From: Scleroderma bovista
Taxonomy: Eukaryota > Basidiomycota > Agaricomycetes > Boletales > Sclerodermataceae
DNA length: 64,000 nucleotides
Direction: 5' to 3'
Assembly: GCA_037178675.1 (NCBI GenBank)
Contig: JAYMGJ010000157.1
Coordinates: forward strand, 248,001 to 312,000
In this document: one piece after another, positions 11,118 to 23,990 of the stretch
How the letters are laid out: the number at the start of each line of letters is the position of its first letter
Numbering within the stretch: the first letter of the stretch is position 1
The notes under the pieces: model-generated
Told to the model about the DNA's origin: nothing
The model's input: the letters and a program-made list of their open reading frames with translations, nothing else
Databases searched by the model: none
Made by a program: the position numbers and the translations under genes

Positions 11118-13001
11118 ATGGATTTCACGGAGATATACGAGCAATCCGGGAATCTCGTCTACTTTAGTCCTGGCGCTCACTTCATTCTCAATGCCCTCGA
11201 TGACGTTCTTATCGTCCGTCGCGCCGATACCCTTCTAATAACCCACACATGGACCATCGGCCATCCTTCGGAAACAGCCACTATCCTCTCCAGTTCCAGG
11301 CCACAATTACCCGCCACTGCTTCTTTGCATCAGTGGATATCGCACGCCGGCTGGTCCTGCGATTCCGAGTACATTTTTGCTGCCTCTGTGAAGGGAGGTA
11401 TCGTTCATGTATTCAAGCTCAGGGACGAGGAATGGAACGCGCGAATAGAAACAGGTGCAGAGGGACTGACTAAGGCCGAGTGGGCTCCAGATGGCCGTCA
11501 TATCCTTTGTTTCTCTGAATGGGGTGTAAGCTTACTCTTGTCGAAAACAACTTTTTTATCTTTACTATGCGATAGCTCCGCGTCACCATCTGGTCACTTG
11601 TTACAGGGGCAGCGACTTATATACAGTTTCCAATTCATCCCGACAGAGGTGCCTGCAGCAAGTTGTACATCTCGTGCCCTGACTCACCCGCTGTAGGATA
11701 TGCATTCCGTGGTGATGCACGCTACTTTGTTTTGGCTGAACGTCACAAATCAAAAGACACTTTGGGCATCTATGATGCTTCCAACTCGTACAGACTAGTT
11801 CGTGTACGCAGATATCCTTACTTCCATGGCAAAGCTGATGACCGAGTAGAACCGTACAGCACTTTCCATTACCAACAACAAATTTATCTTCCATCGCCCT
11901 CTCTCCGACTGGTAATTATCTTGCAGTCTGGGAGGGAGTTTTAGAGGTACGGCTCCCTTCGTATCATTTTAATAACCCAAAACAGCTATGTCCCAGTACA
12001 AGTTGCACGTCCTTTCCATTGCCGGAGGCATCCAGGGCACCTTCTCTCCAACTCCCGACCCAGGATTTGGAATTCGCAACGCTACGTGGCATCCGTCTGG
12101 AATGTTCATTGCTGTTGGCGGTTGGGATGACAAAGTAAGTTGAAAAGCAGGATGGGATGAGTCTGCGTTGACTGCTCCAGGTTCATATATTGGACAGTCT
12201 TACTTGGTCGGCAGCATCAACCCTTGAGCTTTCGAGCAGAATTCCTAGTGGTGTTGTGCGCTAAGTTTAGCTTGCATATTTTGGGGTCGATTATTGAAGC
12301 GACGACAGACTCTTTGGCGAGAGCCTGTCAGTTGGCTCGAATCGACGCATGGGAGAGGATTCCTCTCATGTAAATCATATTCGTCACTTTTACCCCGCTT
12401 GTTGTTAATAACGACATCTATTTAGATGAGCGCTCTCGAGGTCCTCAACCCATCAACGTGCATCGAGTAGATCCTACGAAGCCCAACCCGAAGTCGGGTG
12501 CGGCACAATTAGATTGGAACAAGACAGGAACACTTCTTTTGGTCCGCTTCGGTATGTTATCCGTCGGATGCTCTTTCTGTGGATCACTCTGAAACCCAAC
12601 AGACAATGTGCCGACACTGGTGCACATCTATGATTTCCCTGCTCCGTCAGACCCATTTGTGCCACGTTTGCGATGTGTATTGCAACACCAAAACCCAGTC
12701 CTGAATGCACGATGGAACCCGGTGCGCAAGGGTAGTTTGGTGATGTGCTGCGGTACACAAAGTATTTACACGTGGAGCGATGAATGGGTCGGAGAGGGTG
12801 GTGACGAGGAGATGGCGGAATGTATAGGAGTGCCTACAACTAGTAAGTTACAGCTGTGCTGAGCTACTTGAAACTGATGGAGTGGTCATAGAAAAATACG
12901 AAACAAAAGATGTTCGGTGGGCGCCTGATGGGAACGGGCTGGTGTTGATGGATAAGGACACCTTCTGCTGTGCGTTCGAAGTGAAGGATAATGGAAAGTG
13001 A
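11118..13001 (+). CDS. wdr8: WD-repeat protein WRAP73/Wdr8
   Basis: Begins MDFTEIYEQSGNLVYFSPGA, followed by VLIVRRADTLLITHTW, ISHAGWSCDSEYIFAASVKG and EGLTKAEWAPDGRHILCFSE. Later exons give GYAFRGDARYFVLAERHKSK, FGIRNATWHPSGMFIAVGGW, NARWNPVRKGSLVMCCGTQS and VRWAPDGNGLVLMDKDTFCC. These are successive WD40 blades with the wording of WRAP73/Wdr8. In fission yeast Wdr8 acts with Msd1 and kinesin Pkl1 at the spindle pole body, and in animals at centrosomes (established). The stop is TGA at 12999-13001; about seven short introns interrupt it. The identification is strong; function here is by homology. Confidence 0.9.
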
Positions 13002-13246
13002 CTACGATGTGACTACACGTCAATCGACTTGCGTGTTCTCCCAGTCACCTAAAATGACAGCGTTGTTATCTTGAATGTGTAATTCTCTTGCAGGCACTGA
13101 GCTCGTCAGCAGCATGCGCTGCGTGTCATCGTCGTCATACGAGCTTACGGGTAAGCAAGGTTGAGATCGCCAAATACGCGGAATCTACTTGCTGACTAAG
13201 TCACATTTCGGGGCAAATTTCGGACCTCCAAAGCCTACTGTATCTC

Positions 13247-15777
13247 ATGTTGTCTCGTTCCCTTCGTCTCGCCGGTCTTGCGGAACGTCGCTTGCTCTCT
13301 TCGAGTACACATCGCCTCTCAAGAACGTTCGCCACCCCTTCCAATGATAATCACCGGAGTGATGCGAAAGAGTCCGGGAGTAGGAGTGATGACGGGAAGG
13401 GAAAAGCAAAGGCCGGTGACGAACAAACTCACGACAAGCAACCAGACGTTCCTCCAGAGCTACCCAAGGGCCTAGAAGGCTTCTTTCAGCGCTACCAGCA
13501 GTCCAAGCAGAGACAGCAGTGGTCTCCCAAGCAATCGGATACTCAGAATGATGAACCCCCACGCGCGAAGCCTCCTCCGCAGGGCGGAAGCAACAACAAT
13601 TTCAATCCTAACCAACTAGCTCTCCTCGTTACCTCTGCCGTTATACTCTATGCTCTCAGTGGCTCCTCAGGTTCGCATTCACGGGAGATTACGTGGCAGG
13701 AGTTCAGATCTGCTTTCCTCGAGAAGGGATTGGTCGAGAGGCTCATAGTCGTCAATCGACAGAAAGTGCGAGTCAAGCTACATTCAAACGCGGCAGGGAG
13801 CATATACCCATCCGCACTGGGGGGTGGTGACTACTGGTTCTCTATCGGCAGTGTGGAAGGTTTCGAGCGTAAGGTGGAGGAAGCTCAGGACGAGCTTGGG
13901 ATCCCGCCCAACGAACGGATACCGGTCGCCTATCACGACGAGATTTCTACAGTTCACACCCTCCTTAATTTCGCTCCCACTCTTCTTTTCGCGGGCTTAT
14001 TGTTCTACATGAGTCGGAGGGCCGGTTCTTCTGCAGGTGGTGGTCCTGGGGGTATATTCAACATTGGCAAGAGCAAAGCCCGACTATTCAACCAAGACAC
14101 AGATGTTAAAGTCAAATTCAAAGATGTCGCTGGTATGGACGAGGCAAAGGAGGAGATTATGGAGTTCGTCAAATTCTTGAAGGAACCTGCAAAGTACGAG
14201 AAGCTGGGTGCCAAAATTCCTCGCGGCGCAATCCTTTCCGGCCCTCCTGGGACCGGGAAGACGCTTTTGGCAAAAGCTACGGCTGGTGAAGCTTCCGTTC
14301 CGTTCCTCTCTGTATCCGGCTCCGAATTCGTCGAAATGTTCGTTGGTGTTGGTTCCTCCCGTGTCCGCGACCTATTTGCGTCTGCGAAAAAAAATGCACC
14401 TTGCATCATCTTCATTGATGAAATCGATGCAATCGGAAAGTCGAGAGGAAAATCCGCCAACCTTGGAGGAAATGACGAGCGCGAGTCTACCCTGAATCAA
14501 TTGTTGGTTGAAATGGATGGGTTTGGCACGCAAGAACATGTTGTTGTGCTTGCAGGGACCAATCGTCCTGACGTGCTTGACCCCGCTCTTATGCGTCCAG
14601 GCCGTTTCGATCGGCATATAGCCATCGACAGACCGGACGTATCAGGTCGCAAAGGCATCTTCATCGTTCATCTGAAACCTTTACGACTTGCTCCAGAAAT
14701 CTCAGATATACCTGTCCTTGCCCAGAAGCTTGCTGTCCTCACCCCTGGATTCTCTGGTGCGGATATCGCAAATGTCTGCAATGAAGCTGCACTTCATGCT
14801 GCTCGCAAGAGCCATGAGTATGTTAAGGACGATGATTTCGAGAGCGCAATTGAACGGGTTATCGCTGGACTTGAGCGGAAGAGTCGGGTACTCAGTCCTG
14901 AGGAAAAGAAAATCGTTGCTTATCACGAGGCTGGACACGCTGTGTGCGGTTGGTTCCTGGAGCATGCTGACCCTCTTCTGAAGGTCAGCATAATCCCTCG
15001 TGGAATAGGTGCTCTAGGATATGCGCAGGCATGTGTTTCCTAATGGCCTCTGAATGTGTTAACCCGAGTTCATGCAGTATCTCCCTCCCGATCGCTACCT
15101 TCTCTCAACGCCCCAAATGATGGACCGTATATGTATGACTCTAGGCGGTCGAGTCTCTGAAGAAATTTTCTTCGGTCCTGATAACATCACCACTGGTGCT
15201 CAGGATGACCTTCAGAAGATCACGCGAATGGCATTTGAGGCCTGTGCCAATTACGGCATGAACAAAATCATTGGCCCCGTCAGTTATGGTGGTCGGGAAG
15301 GTCAGAAGGAGGGTTGGACGAAGCCTTTCAGTGAGAAGACCGGCGAGATGCTAGATGCCGAAGTTCGGAAGATGATCGTGTATGTCTCTGGTTTTTACAT
15401 CTAAGAATAAGTTTCTAACATCGTTACTTCCAGAACGGCCCACCAACGCACTAATGACCTTCTCACTCAGCATCGTGAAGATGTTGAGAAAATCGCAAAG
15501 CGACTCTTGGAGAAGGAGGTACTTATACGGTTAGTTTGTTTTATATCATCTTACATCGAGGGATGATTCCTGAGCTCCTCGCAGGGAAGACATGATCAAC
15601 CTTCTTGGAAAGCGTCCTTTCGCCAACCGGTCTGACGATATGGACAAATGGCTTGATCAACATCGAGGCCATGAGAGCAGTGCTCCACCGCCGATGGAGG
15701 AATCTAGCTCAGGACCTACTGATCCTGCGCCTGCGCCTGTTGCGACATCCACGAAAATCGAAAACTATCGGTGGTAA
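13247..15777 (+). CDS. AFG3: Mitochondrial m-AAA protease (AFG3/YTA12, FtsH family)
   Basis: ATP-dependent zinc protease of the inner mitochondrial membrane with its catalytic side in the matrix; it degrades membrane proteins and matures MrpL32. The N-terminus [20 protein letters not shown] is a basic presequence. Two membrane segments follow (about residues 125-142 and 243-258). The AAA domain has Walker A GPPGTGKT, Walker [12 protein letters not shown] and the second region of homology [19 protein letters not shown]. The protease site HEAGH is near residue 564. The intron at 15029-15077 uses a GC donor; two further introns precede the C-terminus STKIENYRW. The stop is TAA at 15775-15777. 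About 790 residues, normal for the family. AFG3 versus YTA12 is not settled by eye. Confidence 0.93.
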
Positions 15778-16196
15778 TTCTGCGCCTATATTAGATTCTG
15801 GATTAGATGACCGATGGAGACGGGGAACATTTCCAGTTTCTTTCGTATTTTGTTCTCAGTGCAGTTGCCATCGATTTTCACGTCACAGCTCATACCGTTA
15901 ACTAGAAGGTACATTCACGTAGTAAAAACAAGCGCCATTCAACTAATGTGTATCCAAACCCCACTCTGACACTTCCGTTGCACCAACCATGCGTCTATTT
16001 CGTGGTCAAATACCTGTTTCCAGAAAACTACCTGGAACCAACTAACCGTAGTGCTATACATGAAAATGTTATGACAGAACTCACACTATCGAGCGTATGA
16101 CTGATACGGCTCAGCGGTGAGTTTCACATTAACTACAGCTTCGCGCAGACACTGCTTGCTACTCATCAAGAGGGATCCTTCGAGTATACGTGATTT
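15778..16196. other. Intergenic, 419 bp, between convergent genes
   Basis: Holds the 3' UTRs of the m-AAA protease and UreD genes, which converge. No coding pattern, repeat or RNA gene was recognised. Confidence 0.5.
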
Positions 16197-17206
16197 TTAC
16201 ACGAATGTCTTGCGGTACGTGTCAATGCCGATGACATCCTCCAAAGGTCTAAGGGACTCTTCTAGCCAGCTTTTTACATCTTCCGTTTCTATTCCTGCCA
16301 CTCTTATCATGAAAACCCTTCCATCGTCAACAGAAGTCATTGCCCACAGCACGCGCGCAGGGGTGGCTGTCCTGAACACGGACACCGATCGCAATTTTTC
16401 ATGCAAATGGGCGATTATGCACTGTACGAGGGGCCCACAGAGAAAGAGCATTGCATAACATGAATAAGGCTTGAGCCTCTCGGCCAGTGAGCGCGATAGC
16501 TCTGGTTGATGTGTGTCGCCAGCTACGGGGTCCTGTACAGAACGATTCTCGAGTAACATAGCGTCTCTAGCAACGCGTCGCCCATCGATAATGACTTCGT
16601 TCACGCTGTGAAATCGTTCAAACATCCATTCCTCTCCGAGTGCCTTGCGGCCCGAGGTGAACCAGTCCAATAGGATCATCGTACTGTCCTTGGAAAGATG
16701 AAACCTTTGCACTTGAGTATACGATGCGGATGAGAAGCACGTTACAGGGTCGGGCAGGAGGAACACAGCGCTCGTAGGCGCGACATAGATGTCTATCAGT
16801 TGTACGGTGGTGTTATTTTTCAGTGCGCTGGACTCCACTAAATTGGTCGGGCGTGTCGAGGCACGGTTGGTGTGGCGTGTCTTGAAGACTTTGGTCGATC
16901 CCTGTTGCCAAGATGTAGGTGAATTGTCTGCCATTGCGAATGAAGAAAACGGCCAACCTGAGACAGTAACAAGAGTCTGCTCCCCCCTTCAGCTCGTACC
17001 TGCAGCTTTATGTGATCACCACAGACAAGGCCGCCCCCATAGCTCATCATATAGACTATCGCGACCGCATTTGCGGCTGATCGAGGGGAGAGCAGCTTGA
17101 GAGGGTATGTCGATGAAAGCTCCGAGAACGCAACCGTGGATCCATTCAACGTGCATGCTATGCGCCCATGACCGGCGGGGATCTCAGACTCGGGTGCAGC
17201 AGCCAT
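16197..17206 (-). CDS. ureD: Urease accessory protein UreD
   Basis: Part of the chaperone complex that loads nickel into urease; one of several accessory proteins in fungi. Starts MAAAPESEIPAGHGRIACTL at 17206. The first exon contains VYMMSYGGGLVCGDHIKLQV and LLLLSQ. An intron of about 65 nt is removed, and the frame resumes GSTKVFKTRHTNRA. GG-LV-GD and the TQ/SQGSTK--- segment are the UreD signatures. Later blocks are LLPDPVTCFSSASYTQVQRF, LLDWFTSGRKALGEEW and FERFHSVNEVIIDG. It ends YRKTFV with TAA at 16197-16199. About 315 residues, normal. The window holds no urease structural gene. Confidence 0.92.
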
Positions 17207-17521
17207 GAAGGATGTATGAAGTACTCAATGCGAAAGGTGGGGAGAAGCATCCTTGTATTACTATCTTCCAGGTATTGTTAAACATGTATTTCCGGATCTT
17301 CCACACAGATCAAGTAGAAAACAAGAATAGGCAAACGAGTGGTGGATATCAATTTGAGAGAAGCATGCACGGCGAAGGAGAAATAATAAGGTAGTAAGAA
17401 TCAAAGCTCTGGTACAAATTTAACGAGTGAATGTAGAGGTGTCAATACTGCGAACAAACGAAAGCCAAGCAGGATAAGTGAAATAGGAAGGTGGAAGGAG
17501 TTCATGATGCATAGTTACGCG
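17207..17521. other. Intergenic, 315 bp, UreD promoter side
   Basis: Between the UreD start and the Byr4 stop, both on the minus strand. AT-richer than the genes around it. No coding pattern or repeat was recognised; it should contain the UreD promoter and the Byr4 3' UTR. Confidence 0.45.
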
Positions 17522-20272
17522 TCAATACTTCCTCGTAGCGAGCGCACGGATCTCGTATAAAAACGATCGATCGATGTCGCCAAAGGGATCTGTCTGTCGT
17601 GATATCGACGAATGCCAGCCCTTCATCTCTGAGCGATGTCGAACCTCGGCCAAGCGACATACTTCGACAAAATCGTCTGCAACGTCGTAAACTATCGAGG
17701 CCCGTGATCCTCGATCGCTCTCGGACTCGGAAGTCGTTCGTGTACGACTAGACGCTGGACTGGGGGCAGTGACAACAATTGATGACGACTGTGGATCGCG
17801 GGTGTTGGACGTTGCAGTAGCACACCCTTGTTGACTCGCGCGTATCGTACCGCCCTTGGTCTCCCATGTATCCTCATCTTCATCATCAGCCAAGTCAGCA
17901 AACACGTCAGGCTCCTCTTGTTCTGGCGGTAAAGTCGATATCCAGCACATCCGCGCCGGATCGAATATCATGTTACCAACTTTGCGCGCTCCCGAGGCGA
18001 AGGAACCCACTGGCGAGCCAATGGAAGATCCGGTAAGATGTGTGATTAAAGCTGGGCGGGTAGATGTGCCGACAACTGCATCGAAGTCCCTGAGCACCTG
18101 ATCATTGCCTTCCCAGCGAAGAGTCGAAGGATTCCACTTCATGTCCCCCACCACTAAGAATGGGATCAGTCTCGGTGAGTCGTAGGCATGACCTGCACGA
18201 ACCTTTCGGGCCACTAAGGCCACCTAAATGTCGTATGAGGGTCGGTTTCCGTCTCGTATGGCAGGGAACAAAGGAAGAACCATCCTTTTTCTTCTTGACT
18301 GCAAGCTCTGTGGCGCAAGTAGAGGCTTTCGAAAACTCGATGTGACCTGTACGCCTCAACGTGTTTGTGGACTGTGCGAGTGCCGTTGCGGTGTCTATAT
18401 AAGAAGCACCTTTGATATCATACTTCCGAGTTGAGGAGCGAAGTACTCACCTGGCGTTGGACTACGGCCATCTTTTCGTCCCTTCTTTCGTAGCATGCCT
18501 TTCTCCCCCTCTTTTTCAGATATTTTTGACAAAGAATTCAAGGCATTTCGACTTGTCGCCTTAGGCAGCACACGAAATTTGAACTCCTTGTCCCTATCGG
18601 TAGGTAGATCATCGAACGCATCCAATTCCGTGCCGTCTCCATACGTTCTTTGCCGTTTGGGACGTCGTAATACTTTGGGTGCTGTCGATGGGGCAACTGA
18701 GGGTGTTTGGGTAAGGGGTACGCCCTTTCGCAGCGAAGCTGTCGATGGTGGGCGAGGAGGTAACGGGGAAGTGGCACGGTGCACAGGTGGGTGGTTGACG
18801 GAAGTGGCAGAAGGGCCGGGGAATACAGAAGCCAGGGAGGGTCTCGATTTCACACGCATTGAAGTGGGCATAGTGAGACGTAATGCAGCGGGATTGGAAG
18901 AAGGGGTAGACGGGCGAGTGGGTGGCACAGTGAAGTCAAGCGCGTGAATCCGGCTTGTGGAACTGGTGTGTGATTTAGCACGCGATGCGGCTGTAGGTGC
19001 CTCGTATCTTGCAGACTTGATGGCAGCTGATGCACCCGCCAAGGAAGCTATCCCAGAGCCTGTCGCTTGGGATGTGCTAGCTTCCATCAACGAAGACAGC
19101 GAAGCCTTGCGAGTGAGGGCCCTGCGTTGTGCTGGGGGTGTTGGAGGTTTGAGACCTGAATGCGACTTTTGTCCCCGTAGACTACCGGGTTTAGGTGCTA
19201 AAAGGGTGTTCGTGGAGGTAGAAGGCGCCATTGCAAGGACGTCCTTATAAGTACGGATAGAAACGGGAGGTTGCGGAGGAGGAGATGATGATAGCTTGAT
19301 ACGTTGAAGCTGGCGGGCGGAGGATATTGGAGGATTAACTGGTGATTTAGCACGGTCTGCTCTCATTCGAGAGGGCGGCCGTGCAGGGGGAGGAGCGCGA
19401 GCAGGGGCGCTTTTACTGCGGGTAGTGAGATGGTGGGTCTGCTTGGCGCTGACGAGCCTGCTTGGGCTGAAGTCGTCATCGTCCTCGATGACGAGGCCCA
19501 TTTCGAAGTCGTCCTCGGGATCAGGACTAACTGGGTTTATCCGTTGGTCAGTTGCCTGGATCTTCTTCTTTACCTCAAGCAACTTCTTGAGGTGTTTTCC
19601 ACTCTGACCGGATTCAAATAAACCGGAAGGAAGGACAAGTCCTTCGAGTTCGCTTTCATCTTGTTCGCACTCGCTGTCTTCCGTCCCCGGTAAAGAGACG
19701 GAGGAGGCAGAATTTGAAGAGCAGGTATCAGCGAAGCCGAGGGTAGAGTAGGCATCTGATGACTGTGAGGATGAGGTCTGATCTTTGTCGCCCCATTCGA
19801 AGGAGTTCTTGGATGATCGATGGCTAAGTGGTAAGGGAGCGAGTGAAAGTTGGGTAAGGTTAGAAGGAAGGGCAAAAGCAGATTCGAAGTCCTCGTCGAT
19901 GGGTGTTGTAGGAGGGGGCTTGGCAAGGGTAGCTTTGGGAAGTGCCGTGACTTTGATGGTAGATACACCTTCGTCCTCCTCCTCGTCTTCTTCTTCCTGA
20001 CAGGTAAGCGGAGGACGAATCGTGACCATGCCGCCTGAGCTCGGCATTTGGAGCTCATTGCGGGCGGCGAAGCTAGGGCCGAGAGGTCTGGCTGTTGCGC
20101 CACCTGTCTTTCCAAAGTCCATTTCGACATCCCAGTCCATGCCATCGTCTTCATCTTCCTTGTCGGATTCGACTGCGAGCGAACGAATGTGGTCACCGTC
20201 GGGGAGGTCAAAGTCGGCGTCTGGCCATTCTTCCCTGTGTTGCGGGGCGACTGGCGCTGGAATAGTGATCAT
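17522..20272 (-). CDS. byr4: Byr4/Bfa1-like scaffold of the two-component GAP of septation signalling
   Basis: In yeasts Byr4/Bfa1 binds Cdc16/Bub2 on the spindle pole body to switch off the GTPase Spg1/Tem1 and hold back septation (established). The start at 20272 gives MITIPAPVAPQHREEWPDAD. The long first exon has acidic and Ser/Pro-rich disordered stretches with short blocks such as EDSECEQDESELEGLVLPSG and PEDDFEMGLVIEDDDD. After introns come RRTGHIEFSKAS, TRRKPTLIRHLGGL and VVGDMKWNPSTLRWEGNDQV. The last exon has MIFDPARMCWISTLPPEQEE and DPFGDIDRSFLYEIRALATR. The KPTLIR, TLRWEGN and DPARMCW blocks are characteristic of Byr4. A further upstream in-frame ATG at 20365 is a less likely start. 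Confidence 0.85.
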
Positions 20273-20388
20273 GGGCAGGTATCGTGTACCCCCCAGCAGG
20301 GGCGAGGTGGAGGTGTCTATGGAACGTGGAAAACAAAAACAAACGCGTCTTGTATACACAAACACACCAAAACAAGCAATGCCCCTAT

Positions 20389-23300
20389 TTAGTATGGCAT
20401 CCGTCGTCGCATCTCTTCGGCCTCCAGCTCAATCTCGTCCTCTCCCCCATCCTCTCTTGCGCCGTCATCACGGTATCCTAATGCTCCAACGTAATCATCT
20501 AGACCTCTTCTCATCCGCACACCTCTGTCTGCCATAACCTCCACGAAGCCGCGCAGCTCGTGTACCTTGAACACCCGCCGTAGCGGTCCAAATGCTAATA
20601 GATATAGTTCTACACTCGTTCGTTAATGGCGATCGTGCGATAGCTCCGTTCCGGACCAACCTTTTGAGAGAGGGCATTCGCTCACCGCTCGATAAAGCAG
20701 ATCCTTGGCCCGGTGCATTTCGCCTGCACGAATCTCGAACTCAATAACGACACGCCAAATAATCGGGCTGTTTTTCGTCCTGCGGAAACGTCATCAGTGG
20801 TAATCCATCAAGTAGCTTGTAAACCCACCTTTCACTCTCCGTAGCTGCAGACAATCCCCCTCTTGTTCGCTCCATTTCGCTTTCCCACCGACCTTTCTCC
20901 CATCCAGCTAGCCACACTTCTGCAATCCTCCTAGTGACATCTTTTTCCTTGGTTCCCCCTTCCACCATACCTGGTCCCATCTGACTCCTCACACGTCCCC
21001 ACACCCCGTACCCCTTCTCTGCCCCAATAAACATGCTAAGGATAATGGTATTGCTTGGATAGGTCTCCAAAGCAAGTTGCAACCGATCCCGGAGAAATGC
21101 CGGTGGTGTAGGCTTATGTAGAACCAGTGAATGATGATACAGCATCAGCAACGAGGCAACCATTAAGCTTTCCCGCTGGACAGCCGATCTCCCAGCACCT
21201 GCAGGCTGAGTATCAAAAACAGCAAGAGCAGAGGCCGCGGACGATGCGGTCATAAGTTCCATCACGGCTCTCAATTTTATCCATGCCTCCCGATCCTTCC
21301 ATCGCTCATGCGATGCATTGACGATATCTTCCAGGTTGCGTTTTGCCCGGAGAACCATCATCCCCCCCGAGCCATCGACATTCCCTGCGCGCATCACAAC
21401 CCGCAAAGCGACGTCTTCATCGCCATTCAACCATTCCATTTCCGCCCAATCCCACCACAATTGCCCAACAAAACCATGGGTAGGGGGGCGACGTGTCGCG
21501 ATAAGAACATTCTGATAGACTTTACGTGCATCGTCAAGGCGTCCGCGTAGATGTTCAAGGCGAGCGTGTGTAGCCCACCGTGCGAGGGAGTCACGAGCAG
21601 TCGACAGAAACGACCGTGAAAGCTTTATTGCACTAAGAACAAACATTAGTACCCTGTAGAGTAATAAAAAAGAAAACATTGCTAACCGCTTCATGCTTGC
21701 AGCAGCCTCAAAGGATAGCGCATATGTGTCCCACTCGTGATCCTCTGTGCCGCATCTCAATTGGTCAAACACTGCTCTCACAAATTCTTGATTGACACCC
21801 TCAACGTCTCTCGGCATCCACATCCGCCATTGTTCTCTACCGACCCATTCCAAAGGTCCAACAACGTTTAACCCCCATTCCTTTACAGGACCGAAGGCAC
21901 TCGAATACTCCCTCTGTTTTCCAATCAGAGCGCCAGCGCATGAGTCTGCCAGCATTTGCCGTCCAAAGCCTTTCTCGGGGAATATTGACGATAGGCAAGC
22001 TGGAATCGTTAAATGCGTAAAGGACCACCGATCATCCCATATGTCATTAGCGAGGGAGCGGGAGAAACCGGGGATGTGGAGACCCAGCAGGGCCAACCAC
22101 GCAAGTCTGAATATGCCTTTTGCTCGTTGAGTCGTAAGCGACAGAAGGAGAGGCCGGATATCTGAAAACAACACAGTTGCGTATGGGTCGGATGCCGCTC
22201 GTTCGCTAGTCGAACGTGCTGGAGTGCGGAATAGACGATCAGCTCGCGTTTCGTCAGCATACCAAGAAGAGAATGGATCTGTCGAGGGTACAGGATCGGT
22301 AACCATTCGAGTAGATGATTCATTGGTAGGGTTTGGTTCCGGTCGTCCCGATGATGCCCAGCCTGACCAACCACTGGCATTCATCTCCCCGACTCGGGGT
22401 GCTTCAGATTCCCAAAATTCTTCTAGGGCTTCTAACTGTGTTTCAACGGGAAGCCCATACAATGATTGGGGTACCTCAAACGTCCTTGGAGACAATGAGA
22501 GGCGTCATGAAGGCGATTAAATAAAACGTACAGTTCCGCTTGGGCCTGAAACAGTGCTATTGCGCGCTCATGAAAGCCTTTCGACGGAAGCAGTCAGCGA
22601 CAAAGTTCAATAAAGTCCATTTAGGAAAAAAAGACGGACCTGCCTCTTGGAACGCGACTGCCACGCGCCAGACAACGCGAAGCTTATCTACTTCGCTATC
22701 TTCTGAATTCCCCAATGCTTGCAATGCACGTGAGGCGTCTGTCACAACGCTCTCAATGCTCTCCGCCGATTTGCGGATACGCCATTCCAACCACTCCATC
22801 CAGATTTCGATACCACCTAATTTGAGTGCCTCCTCCCATTCAACTTTGAGTTTACTTTCATACCACGCTTGTTCACCTGCGCGCAGGTATTTCAATCGAA
22901 GGTGACGCGACGTGCGATTGGAAGGATGGGCTGCTAGAGCACGGTTAAGAATTGTTATTGCTATATCTGAGCGAACCGTGGAAGCATTCTTGGAAGTTGG
23001 AGGGACAGCGGACAGCGAACGGGCCACCAGTGATAACCACATGTCCACCGATGAGGGTTCTAGAGTTATTTTCTGTTCTAGATTCTTAATAGCAAGCTGA
23101 TCTGAGGGTAAAGTGAGTTGCCCATCGTCGTCATCGGAGCCGTCATTTTCTCCCTCCGATGATTCTGAATCTGTATCAACCCCACTCTGGGAGATGGCTC
23201 GGAAGTCCTCTTCCGTTCTGTGACCGCGGGACGGAAGGCGGAGAAACCCGTTGATATCTTCATATTTGTAACTATTTCCGGAGGTGATCAAGCGCCGGGG

Positions 23301-23990
23301 TGTGGAATTTAGAAGCGCCCTGGCGCCAGAATCAGTCAAACCTGGCTGCTAGAGACGGTTGCATAAATCAGCTTAAATGAAGAACTAGAGCGATGTCGTC
23401 GTACTTTACGTCGCCCTCCTAAAGCGATTTCTATGCCTTTTCCGGATTTACGGGAAATTGACCAATCCCCGACGAGACCAAGGATGTTCCTGCCCTCTTG
23501 GAAATCATCAGTTGCTCTGTTAAGCACAAGGAAGGCACATACGGTTTACCATACGATATTTGGGAAGGTCGCCTGCGTGTATGCTGCCATAAGTGATGTT
23601 GAGAGGGTCCCCTTTGCGATCTGAAAAGAAAGTGGGACGCGATTCCCAATGACTGTGTTCCTGGATGGGAAGTCGGCGATCGACGTCCTGTTTGTGCCGT
23701 TCATCATGGAGACCTTTTTCGTTGATCCAGAAGGTGTTGTAGCGTGCTGTGTCAGGCTCGAGATACGGCGTGTGCGCTTCTCGTTTAGCTTTCTTTTCTT
23801 TGTCTGGTCTGTGGCTTTGTCGTTCACTCTTGTCTTTCTTGCTCTTTTGACGAGGCTCGTCTGAATGGTCTCGATGTACACTAGTGGCGCCGCTTTGGTC
23901 AGGGGATTTCGTCCGCTTGCTGGGACCCGGATTAACCTCTTGAAACGAAGAAAAGGATGGGGTGAAGGATGAGAACGATGGGGTGGACAT
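20389..23990 (-). CDS. nrde2: NRDE2 homologue (nuclear RNAi/exosome-linked HAT-repeat protein)
   Basis: The start at 23990 gives MSTPSFSSFTPSFSSFQEVN, a charged Lys-rich tract, then DTARYNTFWINEKGLHDERH and FFSDRKGDPLNITYGSIHAG. The last is the N-terminal NRDE-2 signature. The large middle exons hold helical HAT-type repeats, for example IKNLEQKITLEPSSVDMWLS, WMEWLEWRIRKSAESIESVV and LARWATHARLEHLRGRLDDA. A last intron leads to SPIIWRVVIEFEIRAGEMHR, then VFKVHELRGFVEVMADRGVR and an acidic end EAEEMRRRMPY. NRDE-2 acts in nuclear RNAi in worms and binds the exosome helicase Mtr4 in animals and fission yeast (Nrl1). About 1,100 residues. The role in this fungus is inferred. Confidence 0.85.

Noticed and set aside
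18495..18947. 150-codon open frame on the plus strand
   Set aside because: Antisense to the large Byr4 exon; its composition is a shadow of Ser/Pro-rich coding sequence.
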